Below, one piece after another: positions 8,276 through 16,610 of a stretch of DNA of 64,000 nt. Both the position numbers and the translations under genes were made by a program. The DNA lies in assembly GCA_958448705.1 (NCBI GenBank), contig CAUDEY010000001.1, positions 62,001 through 126,000 on the forward strand. Direction: 5' to 3'. The notes under the pieces are model-generated. The model was not told the DNA's origin, searched no databases, and saw only the letters and a list, made by a program, of their open reading frames with translations. The stretch is from UMGS1322 sp900550765 (GTDB lineage Bacteria; Bacillota; Clostridia; Christensenellales; QALW01). The stretch's first letter is position 1. Each line of letters starts with the position of its first letter.

Positions 8276-8542
8276 TCACATGTCAATCGCTCTATCAATT
8301 ACTGCAATGATCTCATTGATTTTTTCATCGGCATCCCCATCCGTTACCGCCGCTTTTACACAATGCGCCATATGCGCGGCAAGAATTTCTTTATTCGCCC
8401 GCTTTAAAATTGCTTCCGACGCCATTAACTGGTTGGCAATATCAATACAATAGCGATTTTCCTCAATCATCTTTAAAATGCCGTCCAGCTGCCCGCGGGC
8501 TGTTTTAATTAACCGGGAAACCTTTTCCTGATTCGCCTGCAT
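8276..8542 (-). CDS. csoR: CsoR-type copper-sensing repressor
   Basis: An 88-residue all-helical repressor of the CsoR/RcnR family. The copper ligands of CsoR are all present: Cys32 (RYCID), His57 and Cys61 (HMAHC), matching the Cys-His-Cys pattern of copper sensors rather than nickel or formaldehyde sensors. Its ATG shares one base with the stop of copA, so it is the last gene of a copA-csoR operon. Its likely target is the palindrome in the copA promoter, giving feedback control of copper export. Confidence 0.92.
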   Translation of the reverse strand: MQANQEKVSRLIKTARGQLDGILKMIEENRYCIDIANQLMASEAILKRANKEILAAHMAHCVKAAVTDGDADEKINEIIAVIDRAIDM

Positions 8543-8748
8543 CAGCGGATACCGGTCACAGTATATCCGGCGTCAGCAACAGCCTGCCTTAATACCTCGT
8601 CGCTTACCTCTTTGGTAAGGGTCACATAAGCTGCCTTATCCTCTAATGAGACCTCGGCAGAAACACCGTCAAGAGCATTCAGCGCCTTTGATACATGCCC
8701 TTGACAATGTGCACACATCATACCGTCAATCAAAATCGTTTTTTTCAT
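8542..8748 (-). CDS. Possible internally initiated CopZ-like copper chaperone, nested in copA
   Basis: Within copA, in the same frame, AAAGGAG stands nine bases before ATG 8748 (and three bases before ATG 8754). Starting at 8748 gives a 68-residue protein, MKKTILIDGMMCAHC and onward, the exact length and layout of stand-alone CopZ. CopZ carries Cu(I) to CopA and CopY/CsoR. That this start is used is inference from the ribosome site. The alternative is that the A- and G-rich stretch simply codes for the Lys-rich linker of a true fusion. Confidence 0.5.
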   Translation of the reverse strand: MKKTILIDGMMCAHCQGHVSKALNALDGVSAEVSLEDKAAYVTLTKEVSDEVLRQAVADAGYTVTGIR

Positions 8749-11040
8749 TTTCATACTCTCCTTTTTTTGCTTTCTATTTTTTTCAACGCTTTCGCCGGGC
8801 TTAAACAGCTTAAGACGAAGTGCGTTAGAAACCACAAATACTGAACTCAAACTCATGGCCGCCGCACCAATCATCGGATTCAACGTCCAATGCAGCAGCG
8901 GATAAAATACACCTGCCGCCAAAGGAATACAAATTGCATTATAAAAAAATGCCCAGAACAGATTTTCTTTAATATTCCGGATTACCGCTTTGCTCAAGCG
9001 CACTGCCGCAGCAGCATCGGTCAGTTCCCCCCGCACCAGAACAATGTCCGCCGAATCCATTGCAATATCCGTTCCCGCACCGATAGCAATCCCCACATCG
9101 GCCCGAGCCAACGCCGGCGCATCATTGATGCCATCGCCAATCATCGCTACTTTCTGCCCCTTTTCCTGCAGAGCGCGGATATGCTTTTCCTTTTCCTCCG
9201 GCAACACCTGTGCAATAACGGTATCAATACCCACTTGTTTCTGAATGGCCCGGGCAGTCTGTTCGTTATCACCGGTAAGCATGATTACATCGATTCCCAT
9301 ATCTTTAAACATTTTTATCGCGCGGATACTTTCATTTTTTATCGTATCCGCTACGGCGATCAATCCACGTAAAACGGTATCACGGGCAACAAAGATGACC
9401 GTCTTTCCCTCCCGTGAAAGCGCCTGTGCCTTTTCCTCAAACGCCGATACATCCACCGAGAATTGCTGCATAATCTTTTGATTTCCACAAATGATAATAT
9501 GTTCATTTACGCATCCAGTAACACCTCCGCCGGCAACCGCTTGAAAATCCGTCGCAGCCAGAAGAGAACCCCCCTTCGTTTCTGCAAAGGCAGTTACCGC
9601 ACGGGAAAGCGGATGCTCCGAAAGATTTTCCACTGCTGCGGCTTCCAAAAGAAAGTCTTCCTCCTGTCCAGCAGCACAGATCACATCCGTTACAGAAGGT
9701 TTTCCTTCGGTAATTGTACCGGTCTTATCCATTACCACGGTATGCACCAGATGCGCGGTTTCCAATGCCTCAGCAGATTTAATCAGAATATGATTCTGTG
9801 CGCCTACACCGGTTCCTACCATAATAGCTGTGGGTGTTGCCAAGCCCAACGCGCAGGGACAGGAGATCACCAGTACTGCGATCGCCATAGAAAGTGCAAA
9901 GGCAAAAGTTTGTCCTACTGCCAGCCACACAACCAAAGTAATAAGCGCAATAGAAATTACAATCGGCACAAAAATCCCGCTGATCTTATCCGCCAGCCGG
10001 GCAATAGGCGCCTTTGAACCCGCCGCCTCCTCTACCAGCCGAATGATCTGAGAAAGCGTGGTCTCCTCCCCTACCTTTTGTGCCATGATCTTCATTACGC
10101 CGGAGGTATTGATTGAAGCGCTTATTACTTGATCCCCCGCCGCTTTTTCTACCGGTATGCTTTCACCGGTAATAGCCGACTCATCCAATACACCGCGGCC
10201 TTCGGCAACAACACCGTCAACAGCTAAACGCTCACCGCTGCGCACAATCAGGATATCTCCCTTTTGTACCTCACTGACCGGAATACTCTCTTCTTTTCCA
10301 TCCCGCAGAACGTTTACCGTTTCCGGCCTTAACTGTACCAATTTCTTTAAGGCGTCAGACGTTCTATTTTTAGCCCGTGCCTCTAAAAATTTGCCCAGAC
10401 TGATCAGCGTTAAAATCATCCCCGCGGATTCAAAATACAGATTCATACCGTAAGTGCGCGCGGCCTCAAAGTTCCCCTCTCCGGCAAAAAAGGCAATCGC
10501 CAGCATGGCATATATGCTGTAGAGCAAAGATGCTCCCGAACCCAAAGCAATCAGCGTATCCATATTCGGTGCACCACCAAGCAGCGCTTTTATTCCCTTA
10601 CTGTAATAACTCCGGTTACAATACAGCACCGGAAGCAACAGCAAAAACTGCACAAGAGAAAACAACATCATATTGCTGTGCAGCACTTCCGGCAGAGGAA
10701 GGGATAGCATATGTCCCATACTGATATACATCAGCAATGCCAGAAAAACGAAAGAAAGTATCAGCTGCTTTTTTATACCAGCGGCTTCCCCGCCGCCTGG
10801 ATTTTCCGATTTGGCCGCCCCGCGCTTTTTTTCCTCAGTATAAGCCCCGTAACCGGCTTTTTCCACTGCCTGTATAATATCACTTTGGGTAACCTTTTGT
10901 GCGTCATACTCCACCGTCATGGAATTAGTCAGCAGATTAACATCCGCTTTTTCCACACCGCTGAGTTTGCATACGCTGTCTTGTACATGGGCACTGCAGG
11001 CACTGCAGGTCATTCCCGTAACACTAAAACGCTGTTTCAT
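8542..11040 (-). CDS. copA: Copper-exporting P1B ATPase with a fused CopZ-like C-terminal domain
   Basis: Pumps Cu(I) out of the cell. Order of parts in 832 residues: N-terminal heavy-metal domain with TCSAC (about 11-15), eight membrane helices, the copper-site CPC (394-396), the phosphorylated Asp438 in DKTGT, the ATP-binding domain, GDGINDAPAL, and then, unusually, a second metal-binding domain at 765-832 with MMCAHC. This last part has the length and sequence of a free CopZ chaperone. It is preceded in the DNA by AAAAGGAG and two ATG codons, so it could also be made separately. ATG 11040 follows AGGAGG. Confidence 0.95.
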   Translation of the reverse strand: MKQRFSVTGMTCSACSAHVQDSVCKLSGVEKADVNLLTNSMTVEYDAQKVTQSDIIQAVEKAGYGAYTEEKKRGAAKSENPGGGEAAGIKKQLILSFVFLALLMYISMGHMLSLPLPEVLHSNMMLFSLVQFLLLLPVLYCNRSYYSKGIKALLGGAPNMDTLIALGSGASLLYSIYAMLAIAFFAGEGNFEAARTYGMNLYFESAGMILTLISLGKFLEARAKNRTSDALKKLVQLRPETVNVLRDGKEESIPVSEVQKGDILIVRSGERLAVDGVVAEGRGVLDESAITGESIPVEKAAGDQVISASINTSGVMKIMAQKVGEETTLSQIIRLVEEAAGSKAPIARLADKISGIFVPIVISIALITLVVWLAVGQTFAFALSMAIAVLVISCPCALGLATPTAIMVGTGVGAQNHILIKSAEALETAHLVHTVVMDKTGTITEGKPSVTDVICAAGQEEDFLLEAAAVENLSEHPLSRAVTAFAETKGGSLLAATDFQAVAGGGVTGCVNEHIIICGNQKIMQQFSVDVSAFEEKAQALSREGKTVIFVARDTVLRGLIAVADTIKNESIRAIKMFKDMGIDVIMLTGDNEQTARAIQKQVGIDTVIAQVLPEEKEKHIRALQEKGQKVAMIGDGINDAPALARADVGIAIGAGTDIAMDSADIVLVRGELTDAAAAVRLSKAVIRNIKENLFWAFFYNAICIPLAAGVFYPLLHWTLNPMIGAAAMSLSSVFVVSNALRLKLFKPGESVEKNRKQKKESMKMKKTILIDGMMCAHCQGHVSKALNALDGVSAEVSLEDKAAYVTLTKEVSDEVLRQAVADAGYTVTGIR

Positions 11041-11122
11041 TAAAAAACCTCCTGTTTTGATTATTTACATACAGGCTTTGGTTATGCTTTTTATCTGATC
11101 AAAGCCGGATCTATTTTTCTCT

Positions 11123-11153
11123 ATTATACTACACCCCTGGGGGGTGATGTCAA
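11123..11153 (-). promoter_or_regulatory. copA-csoR promoter
   Basis: Minus-strand -35 TTGACA (11148-11153) and -10 TATAAT (11123-11128) with a 19-base spacer occupied by a GC-rich operator. Confidence 0.85.
11132..11146. promoter_or_regulatory. CsoR operator
   Basis: CACCCC-TGG-GGGGTG lies entirely inside the spacer of the copA promoter. CsoR operators are G/C-tract palindromes of this kind, and placement between -35 and -10 fits simple repression relieved by Cu(I). Confidence 0.75.
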
Positions 11154-11215
11154 GCAAAAAAATATTCCTGCTGCATCAATCTTTAAAAACCATTTGAACC
11201 ATAAAACAATAAAAT

Positions 11216-11869
11216 CTAAAAGGATAAAATATCTGCCAACAGCGCTTCGGGGGTTTCTGCAAAAACAGCCGCGCCGCTCTTTTGCAGAAACTCCTTTTTT
11301 CGGAATCCCCATAATACGGAAATACACGGCATACCGCAATTCCGTGCCGTAAGAACATCTACATCCGAATCCCCAATATATACAGCTTTTTGAGGAGGAA
11401 TCCGTAACTCCTTTAATACAGCAAGGACGGTATCCGGCGCAGGCTTGGGGCGAATTCCCAAACGTTCTCCTCTGGCACAAACGACCAGACCGTAAAAAAA
11501 ATGCTCCACCAATTCTTTTACTGCCGCATCAAATTTATTAGAGACGACAGCACACTGAATTCCCCGTGCGTTTAACTTGTTTAAAAGCGATATAATGCCG
11601 GGATAGGGCGCCGTATGGTCCAAGCTATGCATCGCATAATCTTCTTTAAAATACTGTAGGCACGGCACAAATAAGGGGTTCTCTCTTCCCGATGGTACGG
11701 CGCGTACCATCAGCATTTCTACCCCATTTCCCACAAAAGCCTGTACCTCCTCTTTGGTTCTCTCCGGCAGCGCAAAATGCGCAAGTGCCCGGTTTACACT
11801 GGAATATAAATCCTCCAGCGTATCCAAAAGGGTACCATCCAAATCAAACACAGCGGCTTTACAAGTCAT
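11216..11869 (-). CDS. HAD-superfamily phosphatase, phosphoglycolate-phosphatase-like
   Basis: A 217-residue hydrolase with the HAD motifs FDLDGTLLDT (nucleophile Asp), VVSNK (motif II), Lys in RPKPAPD (motif III) and GDSDVD (motif IV). A helical cap follows motif I (subclass IA). This layout fits phosphoglycolate phosphatase Gph or pyrophosphatase PpaX; the true substrate cannot be fixed. ATG 11869 follows AAGAAGGGG. It is monocistronic, between the copper operon and the riboswitch-controlled ATPase. Confidence 0.8.
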   Translation of the reverse strand: MTCKAAVFDLDGTLLDTLEDLYSSVNRALAHFALPERTKEEVQAFVGNGVEMLMVRAVPSGRENPLFVPCLQYFKEDYAMHSLDHTAPYPGIISLLNKLNARGIQCAVVSNKFDAAVKELVEHFFYGLVVCARGERLGIRPKPAPDTVLAVLKELRIPPQKAVYIGDSDVDVLTARNCGMPCISVLWGFRKKEFLQKSGAAVFAETPEALLADILSF

Positions 11870-11955
11870 CTTTTCCCCTTCTTTTTCATAAATAAAACAG
11901 AAATGTCATATACTAATGAAAAAGTATAACATAAAAAATTTTTTCTGGCAATATA

Positions 11956-11984
11956 TTGACAATTGAATCGTTCAATGATATAAT
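11956..11984 (+). promoter_or_regulatory. Promoter of the riboswitch/P-type ATPase transcript with spacer palindrome
   Basis: Perfect TTGACA (11956-11961), 17-base spacer, perfect TATAAT (11979-11984). The spacer holds the perfect inverted repeat ATTGAA-TCG-TTCAAT (11962-11976), which looks like a repressor operator, so initiation may be regulated in addition to the riboswitch. Confidence 0.85.
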
Positions 11985-11989
11985 ACGCA

Positions 11990-12116
11990 GTAATAAGGGA
12001 GTAATCAACGCATCGATACATATGCGTGATAAAGTCAACATATCGCGGAAAATTCCGCTGGCTTTATTGAAATGATAAGACTTATCCGCTTTCAAACAGG
12101 ATAAGTCTTTTTTTAT
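11990..12116 (+). ncRNA. yybP-ykoY (manganese) riboswitch
   Basis: The leader carries the conserved AAGGGAGTA, a hairpin CGCAT/ATGCG (12009-12026), AAAGTC pairing with GGCTTT (12031-12036 with 12060-12065) around a GCGGAA/TTCCGC stem, and GGCTTTATTGA. These match the two-arm yybP-ykoY aptamer that binds Mn(II). It ends in a terminator, so the switch should be transcriptional and turned on by Mn(II). It precedes a P2-type ATPase; this RNA class controls a similar Mn-exporting ATPase in Lactococcus. Confidence 0.85.
12077..12116 (+). terminator. Riboswitch expression-platform terminator
   Basis: AAGACTTATCC pairs with GGATAAGTCTT and is followed by a T run, ahead of the ATPase gene. The 5' arm overlaps the 3' side of the aptamer, as required for a ligand-controlled terminator. 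Confidence 0.85.
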
Positions 12117-12144
12117 TTTATAAAATGTTGGGAGAGAGAAAAAA

Positions 12145-14736
12145 ATGAAAGAATACTTGCTCGAAGAGGATCAGGTGTTGCAGGAGCTTGCAACCAGTCA
12201 GGACGGCGGGCTCTCTGCGGAGGAAGTTCGTCTGCGGCAGGAAAAGTACGGACCGAACAAACTAAAAGAGGGAAAAAAGGTTACGCTTCTGCAGCGTTTT
12301 TTTGCCCAGCTGATAGATCCGATGATCCTTATACTGATCGCGGCAGCTATCGTTTCAGGTATTACCGCAGTCTACAACCATGAATCGCCTACCGATGTTA
12401 TTATCATTCTTGCCGTAGTACTGATCAACGCTGTATTAGGCGTTTTTCAGGAAAGCAAGGCCGAAAAAGCCATCGCTGCTCTGCAGGAAATGACCACCGC
12501 TACTTCCAAGGTCGTCCGCGACGGCAAGCTGATGAGTATAAAAAGCGAAGAAGTGGTCAAGGGCGATATCATCATTTTAGAAGCCGGAGATGCTGTTCCC
12601 GCAGATGCGCGTATTCTTACAGCAGCCAGCTTAAAAGTAGAGGAGTCTGCTTTAACAGGCGAAAGTGTACCGGTAGATAAACACACCAAAGCTCTAAGCG
12701 GAGAGGTTCCCCTGGGAGACAGAAAAAATATGGTATACATGGGCAGCACTGTTGTATACGGCCGATGTGTTGCCGCGGTATGTGATATCGGTATGGATAC
12801 TGAAATGGGCCGGATCGCTGAGGCACTTGCCAAGGCTGAAGACGGACAGACACCGCTGCAGAAAAAACTCTCACAGCTAAGCAAAATTTTAAGCTACCTC
12901 GTTCTGGGAATCTGTGTATTTGTCTTTTTACTCAATCTTTTGCGCAGCGGTACAGAAAATTTGATCGATACCTTTATGATAGCCGTAAGCCTTGCCGTTG
13001 CAGCGATTCCCGAAGGCCTCGCCGCAGTTGTAACCATCGTGCTCTCTATCGGTGTGACCAATATGTCTAAACGGAATGCTGTGATCCGCAAGCTCACTGC
13101 CGTGGAGACCTTAGGCTGTGCTCAGGTAATATGCTCCGATAAAACCGGTACGCTTACCCAAAATAAGATGACCGTAGTCGATCACACCGGTGAAAATGAA
13201 ACGTTGCTTGCCACTGCCATGGCACTTTGCAATGATGCTACGCTGGACGAAAATTTTTCCGCGACCGGCGAACCCACGGAATGTGCGTTAGTAAATTATG
13301 CGTATTCTCTGGGACTAAATAAAACAGAACTGGAAAAAGCTTGTCCGCGTATTAATGAAGCCCCGTTCGACTCCATGCGCAAAATGATGAGTACTGTTCA
13401 CCAGCAGAAAGATCAAATCATACAATACACCAAAGGTGCACCTGACGAACTTTTAAAATGCTGCACAAAAATACTGCTGAACGGCGCCGAAACACCTCTG
13501 ACAGAAGACCTGAAAAAACAAATACTTGAGAAAAACAAACAGTTTGCCGATAAAGCACTGCGTGTACTGGCTGCCGCCTATAAATACTATGATAAAGAGC
13601 CGGAAAGCAGTGACCCGCAGGAACTTGAAAATCAGCTGGTATTTATCGGTCTAACCGGTATGATCGACCCCGTACGCCCGGAAGTGAAACCGGCCATTGA
13701 TATCTGCCGCGCCGCAGGCATCACCCCGGTAATGATCACCGGCGACCACAGAGATACGGCTGTTGCTATCGCGATGGAACTGGGAATTATATCTTCCCCC
13801 GAAGAAGCGATAACCGGAGCGGAGATCGATCAATTCTCAGATGAAGAATTTGAAAAAGCAATTGAAAAATACCATGTATACGCACGAGTACAGCCTGAGC
13901 ATAAAGTACGTATTGTAAACGCATGGCGCGCCAAGGGCTGCATTACCGCAATGACCGGTGACGGCGTCAATGATGCGCCTTCCATAAAAAATGCAGATAT
14001 CGGCATCGGCATGGGCATTACCGGTACCGACGTTACCAAAAACGTTGCGGATATGGTTCTGGCTGATGACAATTTTGCCACGATTGTGTCCGCCGTTGAA
14101 GAGGGGCGGCGTATTTATGACAATATTCGCAAGGCGATACAGTTCCTGCTTTCCTCTAACCTGGCAGAAGTACTCACAATTTTAACCGCAACACTTTTAG
14201 GTTTTCCCATTTTAGAGGCAGTACATCTTTTATGGATCAATCTGGTTACGGATACCTTTCCTGCAGTAGCCCTGGGAATGGAAAAAGCCGAAGAAAACAT
14301 TATGCAGCGTAAGCCGCGCCCTGCCAATGACGGAGTATTTGCCGGCGGCCTTGGATTTGACGTTATATTTCAGGGAATTGTAATTTCTGCCATCACCTTG
14401 AGCGCTTATTTCATCGGCCGTGCAATCGACGACGGACAGCACGGCATGACGATGGCTTTCGTAGCACTTTCGATGACAGAGATCTTCCATTCGTTCAATA
14501 TGCGCTCCCGCAGAGAATCACTGTTTAAAATTAAGGGACACAATACCATACTTTGGGGCGCTATGGCCGCTTCCTTTATCCTTACTACAATCATTCTGTT
14601 TGTAGACCCTATTGCAGCAGCATTTCAGTTTACGCAGATCAACCTAACAGAATTCTTGATTGCCTTCGGTCTGGCCTTTACCATTATCCCGATCATGGAA
14701 ATCGTAAAGCTGATACAAAGGAGCGTGAAAAAATAA
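12145..14736 (+). CDS. P2-type cation-transporting ATPase, probable Mn2+/Ca2+ exporter
   Basis: A membrane pump of 863 residues. Seen in order: N-terminal actuator segment, TGES dephosphorylation loop (LTGESVPVDK), helix-4 motif AIPEGLAAVV, phosphorylated Asp332 in SDKTGTLTQN, MTGDGVNDAPSIK, and helix-6 WINLVTDTFPAVALG. PEGL and the N-x-x-x-D helix are features of the Ca2+/Mn2+ (PMR1/SERCA) group, not of heavy-metal pumps. Control by a manganese riboswitch argues that it exports Mn2+. ATG 12145 follows GGGAGAG. MgtC follows 46 bases later and may be co-transcribed. Confidence 0.93.
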   Translation: MKEYLLEEDQVLQELATSQDGGLSAEEVRLRQEKYGPNKLKEGKKVTLLQRFFAQLIDPMILILIAAAIVSGITAVYNHESPTDVIIILAVVLINAVLGVFQESKAEKAIAALQEMTTATSKVVRDGKLMSIKSEEVVKGDIIILEAGDAVPADARILTAASLKVEESALTGESVPVDKHTKALSGEVPLGDRKNMVYMGSTVVYGRCVAAVCDIGMDTEMGRIAEALAKAEDGQTPLQKKLSQLSKILSYLVLGICVFVFLLNLLRSGTENLIDTFMIAVSLAVAAIPEGLAAVVTIVLSIGVTNMSKRNAVIRKLTAVETLGCAQVICSDKTGTLTQNKMTVVDHTGENETLLATAMALCNDATLDENFSATGEPTECALVNYAYSLGLNKTELEKACPRINEAPFDSMRKMMSTVHQQKDQIIQYTKGAPDELLKCCTKILLNGAETPLTEDLKKQILEKNKQFADKALRVLAAAYKYYDKEPESSDPQELENQLVFIGLTGMIDPVRPEVKPAIDICRAAGITPVMITGDHRDTAVAIAMELGIISSPEEAITGAEIDQFSDEEFEKAIEKYHVYARVQPEHKVRIVNAWRAKGCITAMTGDGVNDAPSIKNADIGIGMGITGTDVTKNVADMVLADDNFATIVSAVEEGRRIYDNIRKAIQFLLSSNLAEVLTILTATLLGFPILEAVHLLWINLVTDTFPAVALGMEKAEENIMQRKPRPANDGVFAGGLGFDVIFQGIVISAITLSAYFIGRAIDDGQHGMTMAFVALSMTEIFHSFNMRSRRESLFKIKGHNTILWGAMAASFILTTIILFVDPIAAAFQFTQINLTEFLIAFGLAFTIIPIMEIVKLIQRSVKK

Positions 14737-14782
14737 TCTCTTCTCTCGGGTGAGTTAAAATTTAATATATTGGGAGGTTTTT

Positions 14783-15484
14783 ATGGATTTACCGCTTGGA
14801 ATTTTCGGTACACTGAATCTCAACGAGCAAATCAACTTTTGTCTTCGTATCCTGATCGCCGCGCTGTGCGGCTGTCTGATTGGATACGAACGCTCCCGGC
14901 GTTCTAAAGGCGCGGGTGTAAGAACACACGTAGTTGTGGCTCTTAGCGCCGCTTTAATGACCATCGTTTCCAAATATGGATTTTTTGATGTTCTAACTGC
15001 AGGCATGAGCGCAGATGCAAGCCGAGTAGCAGCAAACATTGTAACAGGAATTCCCTTTTTAGGCGCGGGTGTTATTTTAGTAAAACAAAACAGTTCCTCT
15101 ATCCAAGGGCTTACAACCGCGGCCGGTATGTGGGCTACCTGCGGTATCGGCATGGCGTTTGGCGCGGGCCTTTACATAATCGGTTTGTTTGCAACAATAT
15201 TGCTCATTCTTATGCAGCTAACGCTGCACCGAATCCTTACCGGATACGACAGCAGTTTTGCCGGAGAAATCATCATCATAGCAGAGGGAGACTTTGACGC
15301 CGAAGAATCCGTATGCCGCGCTTTTAAGGCGTATACCGTCACAATACAAAAAAACCGTGTAAAACGGCTGGAAAACGAAAAGTTAGAGTATAGGATCTCT
15401 TTTAAAACCATGAAGGAGGTCCCGGCAAACCGGTTAGCAGAAATGCTACAGGAAAATCCGCAATTCGTTACCATAGAGGTTTAA
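14783..15484 (+). CDS. MgtC/SapB family membrane protein
   Basis: A 233-residue protein with four to five N-terminal membrane helices (about 20-150) bearing the family motifs CGCLIGYERS and KGAGVRTH and GIPFLGAGVI. A cytoplasmic ACT-like tail (about 160-233, IIIIAEGDFDAEESVCRAF) follows. MgtC proteins modulate cation homeostasis and, in pathogens, F-ATPase activity; the role in Clostridia is not settled. GGGAGG precedes ATG 14783. The gap to the ATPase is short with no terminator, so it is probably in the same Mn-responsive transcript. Confidence 0.88.
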   Translation: MDLPLGIFGTLNLNEQINFCLRILIAALCGCLIGYERSRRSKGAGVRTHVVVALSAALMTIVSKYGFFDVLTAGMSADASRVAANIVTGIPFLGAGVILVKQNSSSIQGLTTAAGMWATCGIGMAFGAGLYIIGLFATILLILMQLTLHRILTGYDSSFAGEIIIIAEGDFDAEESVCRAFKAYTVTIQKNRVKRLENEKLEYRISFKTMKEVPANRLAEMLQENPQFVTIEV

Positions 15485-15492
15485 GCAATACG

Positions 15493-15529
15493 AAAGGATC
15501 TGCAGTCATATGGCCGCGGATCCTTTTTT
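15493..15529 (+). terminator. Terminator after mgtC-like gene
   Basis: AAAGGATC pairs with GATCCTTT, followed by more T, just past the stop codon. Confidence 0.7.
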
Positions 15530-15569
15530 CTGCGCCGCTGTCCCCTTTTGCAAAAAAGCTCGAAAAGTA

Positions 15570-15597
15570 TTGACAAGCTGCTGTCTTTAATGATACT
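15570..15597 (+). promoter_or_regulatory. Probable promoter of the ZIP transporter gene
   Basis: TTGACA (15570-15575), 16-base spacer, GATACT (15592-15597), 30 bases before the start codon. Confidence 0.55.
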
Positions 15598-15626
15598 ATT
15601 AATTCGATTCTTTTTTCATAAGGACG

Positions 15627-16472
15627 ATGAAACACTTGATTGTTTTAACCATTATTTTTATGACTTTTATTGCCGGTGTACTTGGTACCGGACTGGGCGG
15701 TTTAATCGGCATATGTTTTAAAAACAATAAAAAGACAGTCAGCCTGCTGCTAAGCTTTGCCGGCGGCATTATGCTCAGCATCGTATGCTTTGATTTGATT
15801 TCCGAAGCTCTGGATTTAGGCAAAACCAACAGCAATATAACAATTTATTTGATCATAGCCGGCATCCTTTTAGGTTATGTGGTAGTATTCCTCCTCAATC
15901 ATTGGATTGATCAGTGTACAAATCATGAGGTAGCGCATATCGATGCCAACCATCCCAAAGCGCATGATGACTTGGATGAGCTGATTCACGCCGATCATTT
16001 TCAAGCGCATCAAAAAGAACGTTCGTCCTATCAGCTGTTTATGGCCGGCATTATCATGGCCAGCGCTATCGCCCTGCACAATTTACCCGAAGGAATCGTA
16101 ATCGGAGCATCCTTCGCGGCCGAAACAGAAAATTTAGGGCTTATAATGGCTATTATTATCGGACTGCATAATATTCCTGAAGGAATGGCTGTAGCCGTCC
16201 CTCTGGCGGCCGGAGGAATGCACAAGGCAAAAGCGGTGGCGATAACAGCCCTCAGCGGCGCGCCTACGATCATCGGTGCGGTGATCGGCTATTATACCGG
16301 CAGTATCGGTGATGTAGCCTTAGCGCTTTCTCTAAGCTTTGCCAGCGGCGCCATGCTGTATGTAGTATTCGGCGAACTGCTGCCTGAATCTATTCTGATG
16401 TGGCGTTCCAAGCTTCCAGCCTTTGCCGTAATGGTTGGTCTGCTCATCGGTCTTTTAATCATCTTTATATAA
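15627..16472 (+). CDS. ZIP-family divalent metal transporter
   Basis: A 281-residue integral membrane protein with eight predicted helices. The metal-binding helices 4 and 5 show the ZIP signatures ALHNLPEG and GLHNIPEGMA. A His- and Asp-rich loop (about 95-130: HEVAHIDANHP, ELIHADHFQAH) between helices 3 and 4 is typical of metal sensing or feeding. ZIP proteins import Zn, Fe or Mn into the cytoplasm; which one here is unknown. AGGA is only two bases from ATG 15627, so the start is slightly uncertain. It closes the metal block. Confidence 0.9.
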   Translation: MKHLIVLTIIFMTFIAGVLGTGLGGLIGICFKNNKKTVSLLLSFAGGIMLSIVCFDLISEALDLGKTNSNITIYLIIAGILLGYVVVFLLNHWIDQCTNHEVAHIDANHPKAHDDLDELIHADHFQAHQKERSSYQLFMAGIIMASAIALHNLPEGIVIGASFAAETENLGLIMAIIIGLHNIPEGMAVAVPLAAGGMHKAKAVAITALSGAPTIIGAVIGYYTGSIGDVALALSLSFASGAMLYVVFGELLPESILMWRSKLPAFAVMVGLLIGLLIIFI

Positions 16473-16557
16473 TATATAACGGAAAAATAGTTTTACATCG
16501 TTTTTCAATGCTTTTCTTACAGCCACAAGCCGTTCAACTCTTGTTCCATAAATTTTA

Positions 16558-16590
16558 AGCCTTTTCTCCAAAGAGAAAAGGCTCTTTTTC
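16558..16590. terminator. Terminator between ZIP gene and ypeB
   Basis: AGCCTTTTCTC pairs with GAGAAAAGGCT (loop CAAA) and is followed by CTTTTTC on the plus strand. It can serve the converging genes. Confidence 0.8.
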
Positions 16591-16610
16591 TTTATACAGA
16601 TAGCCAGACC

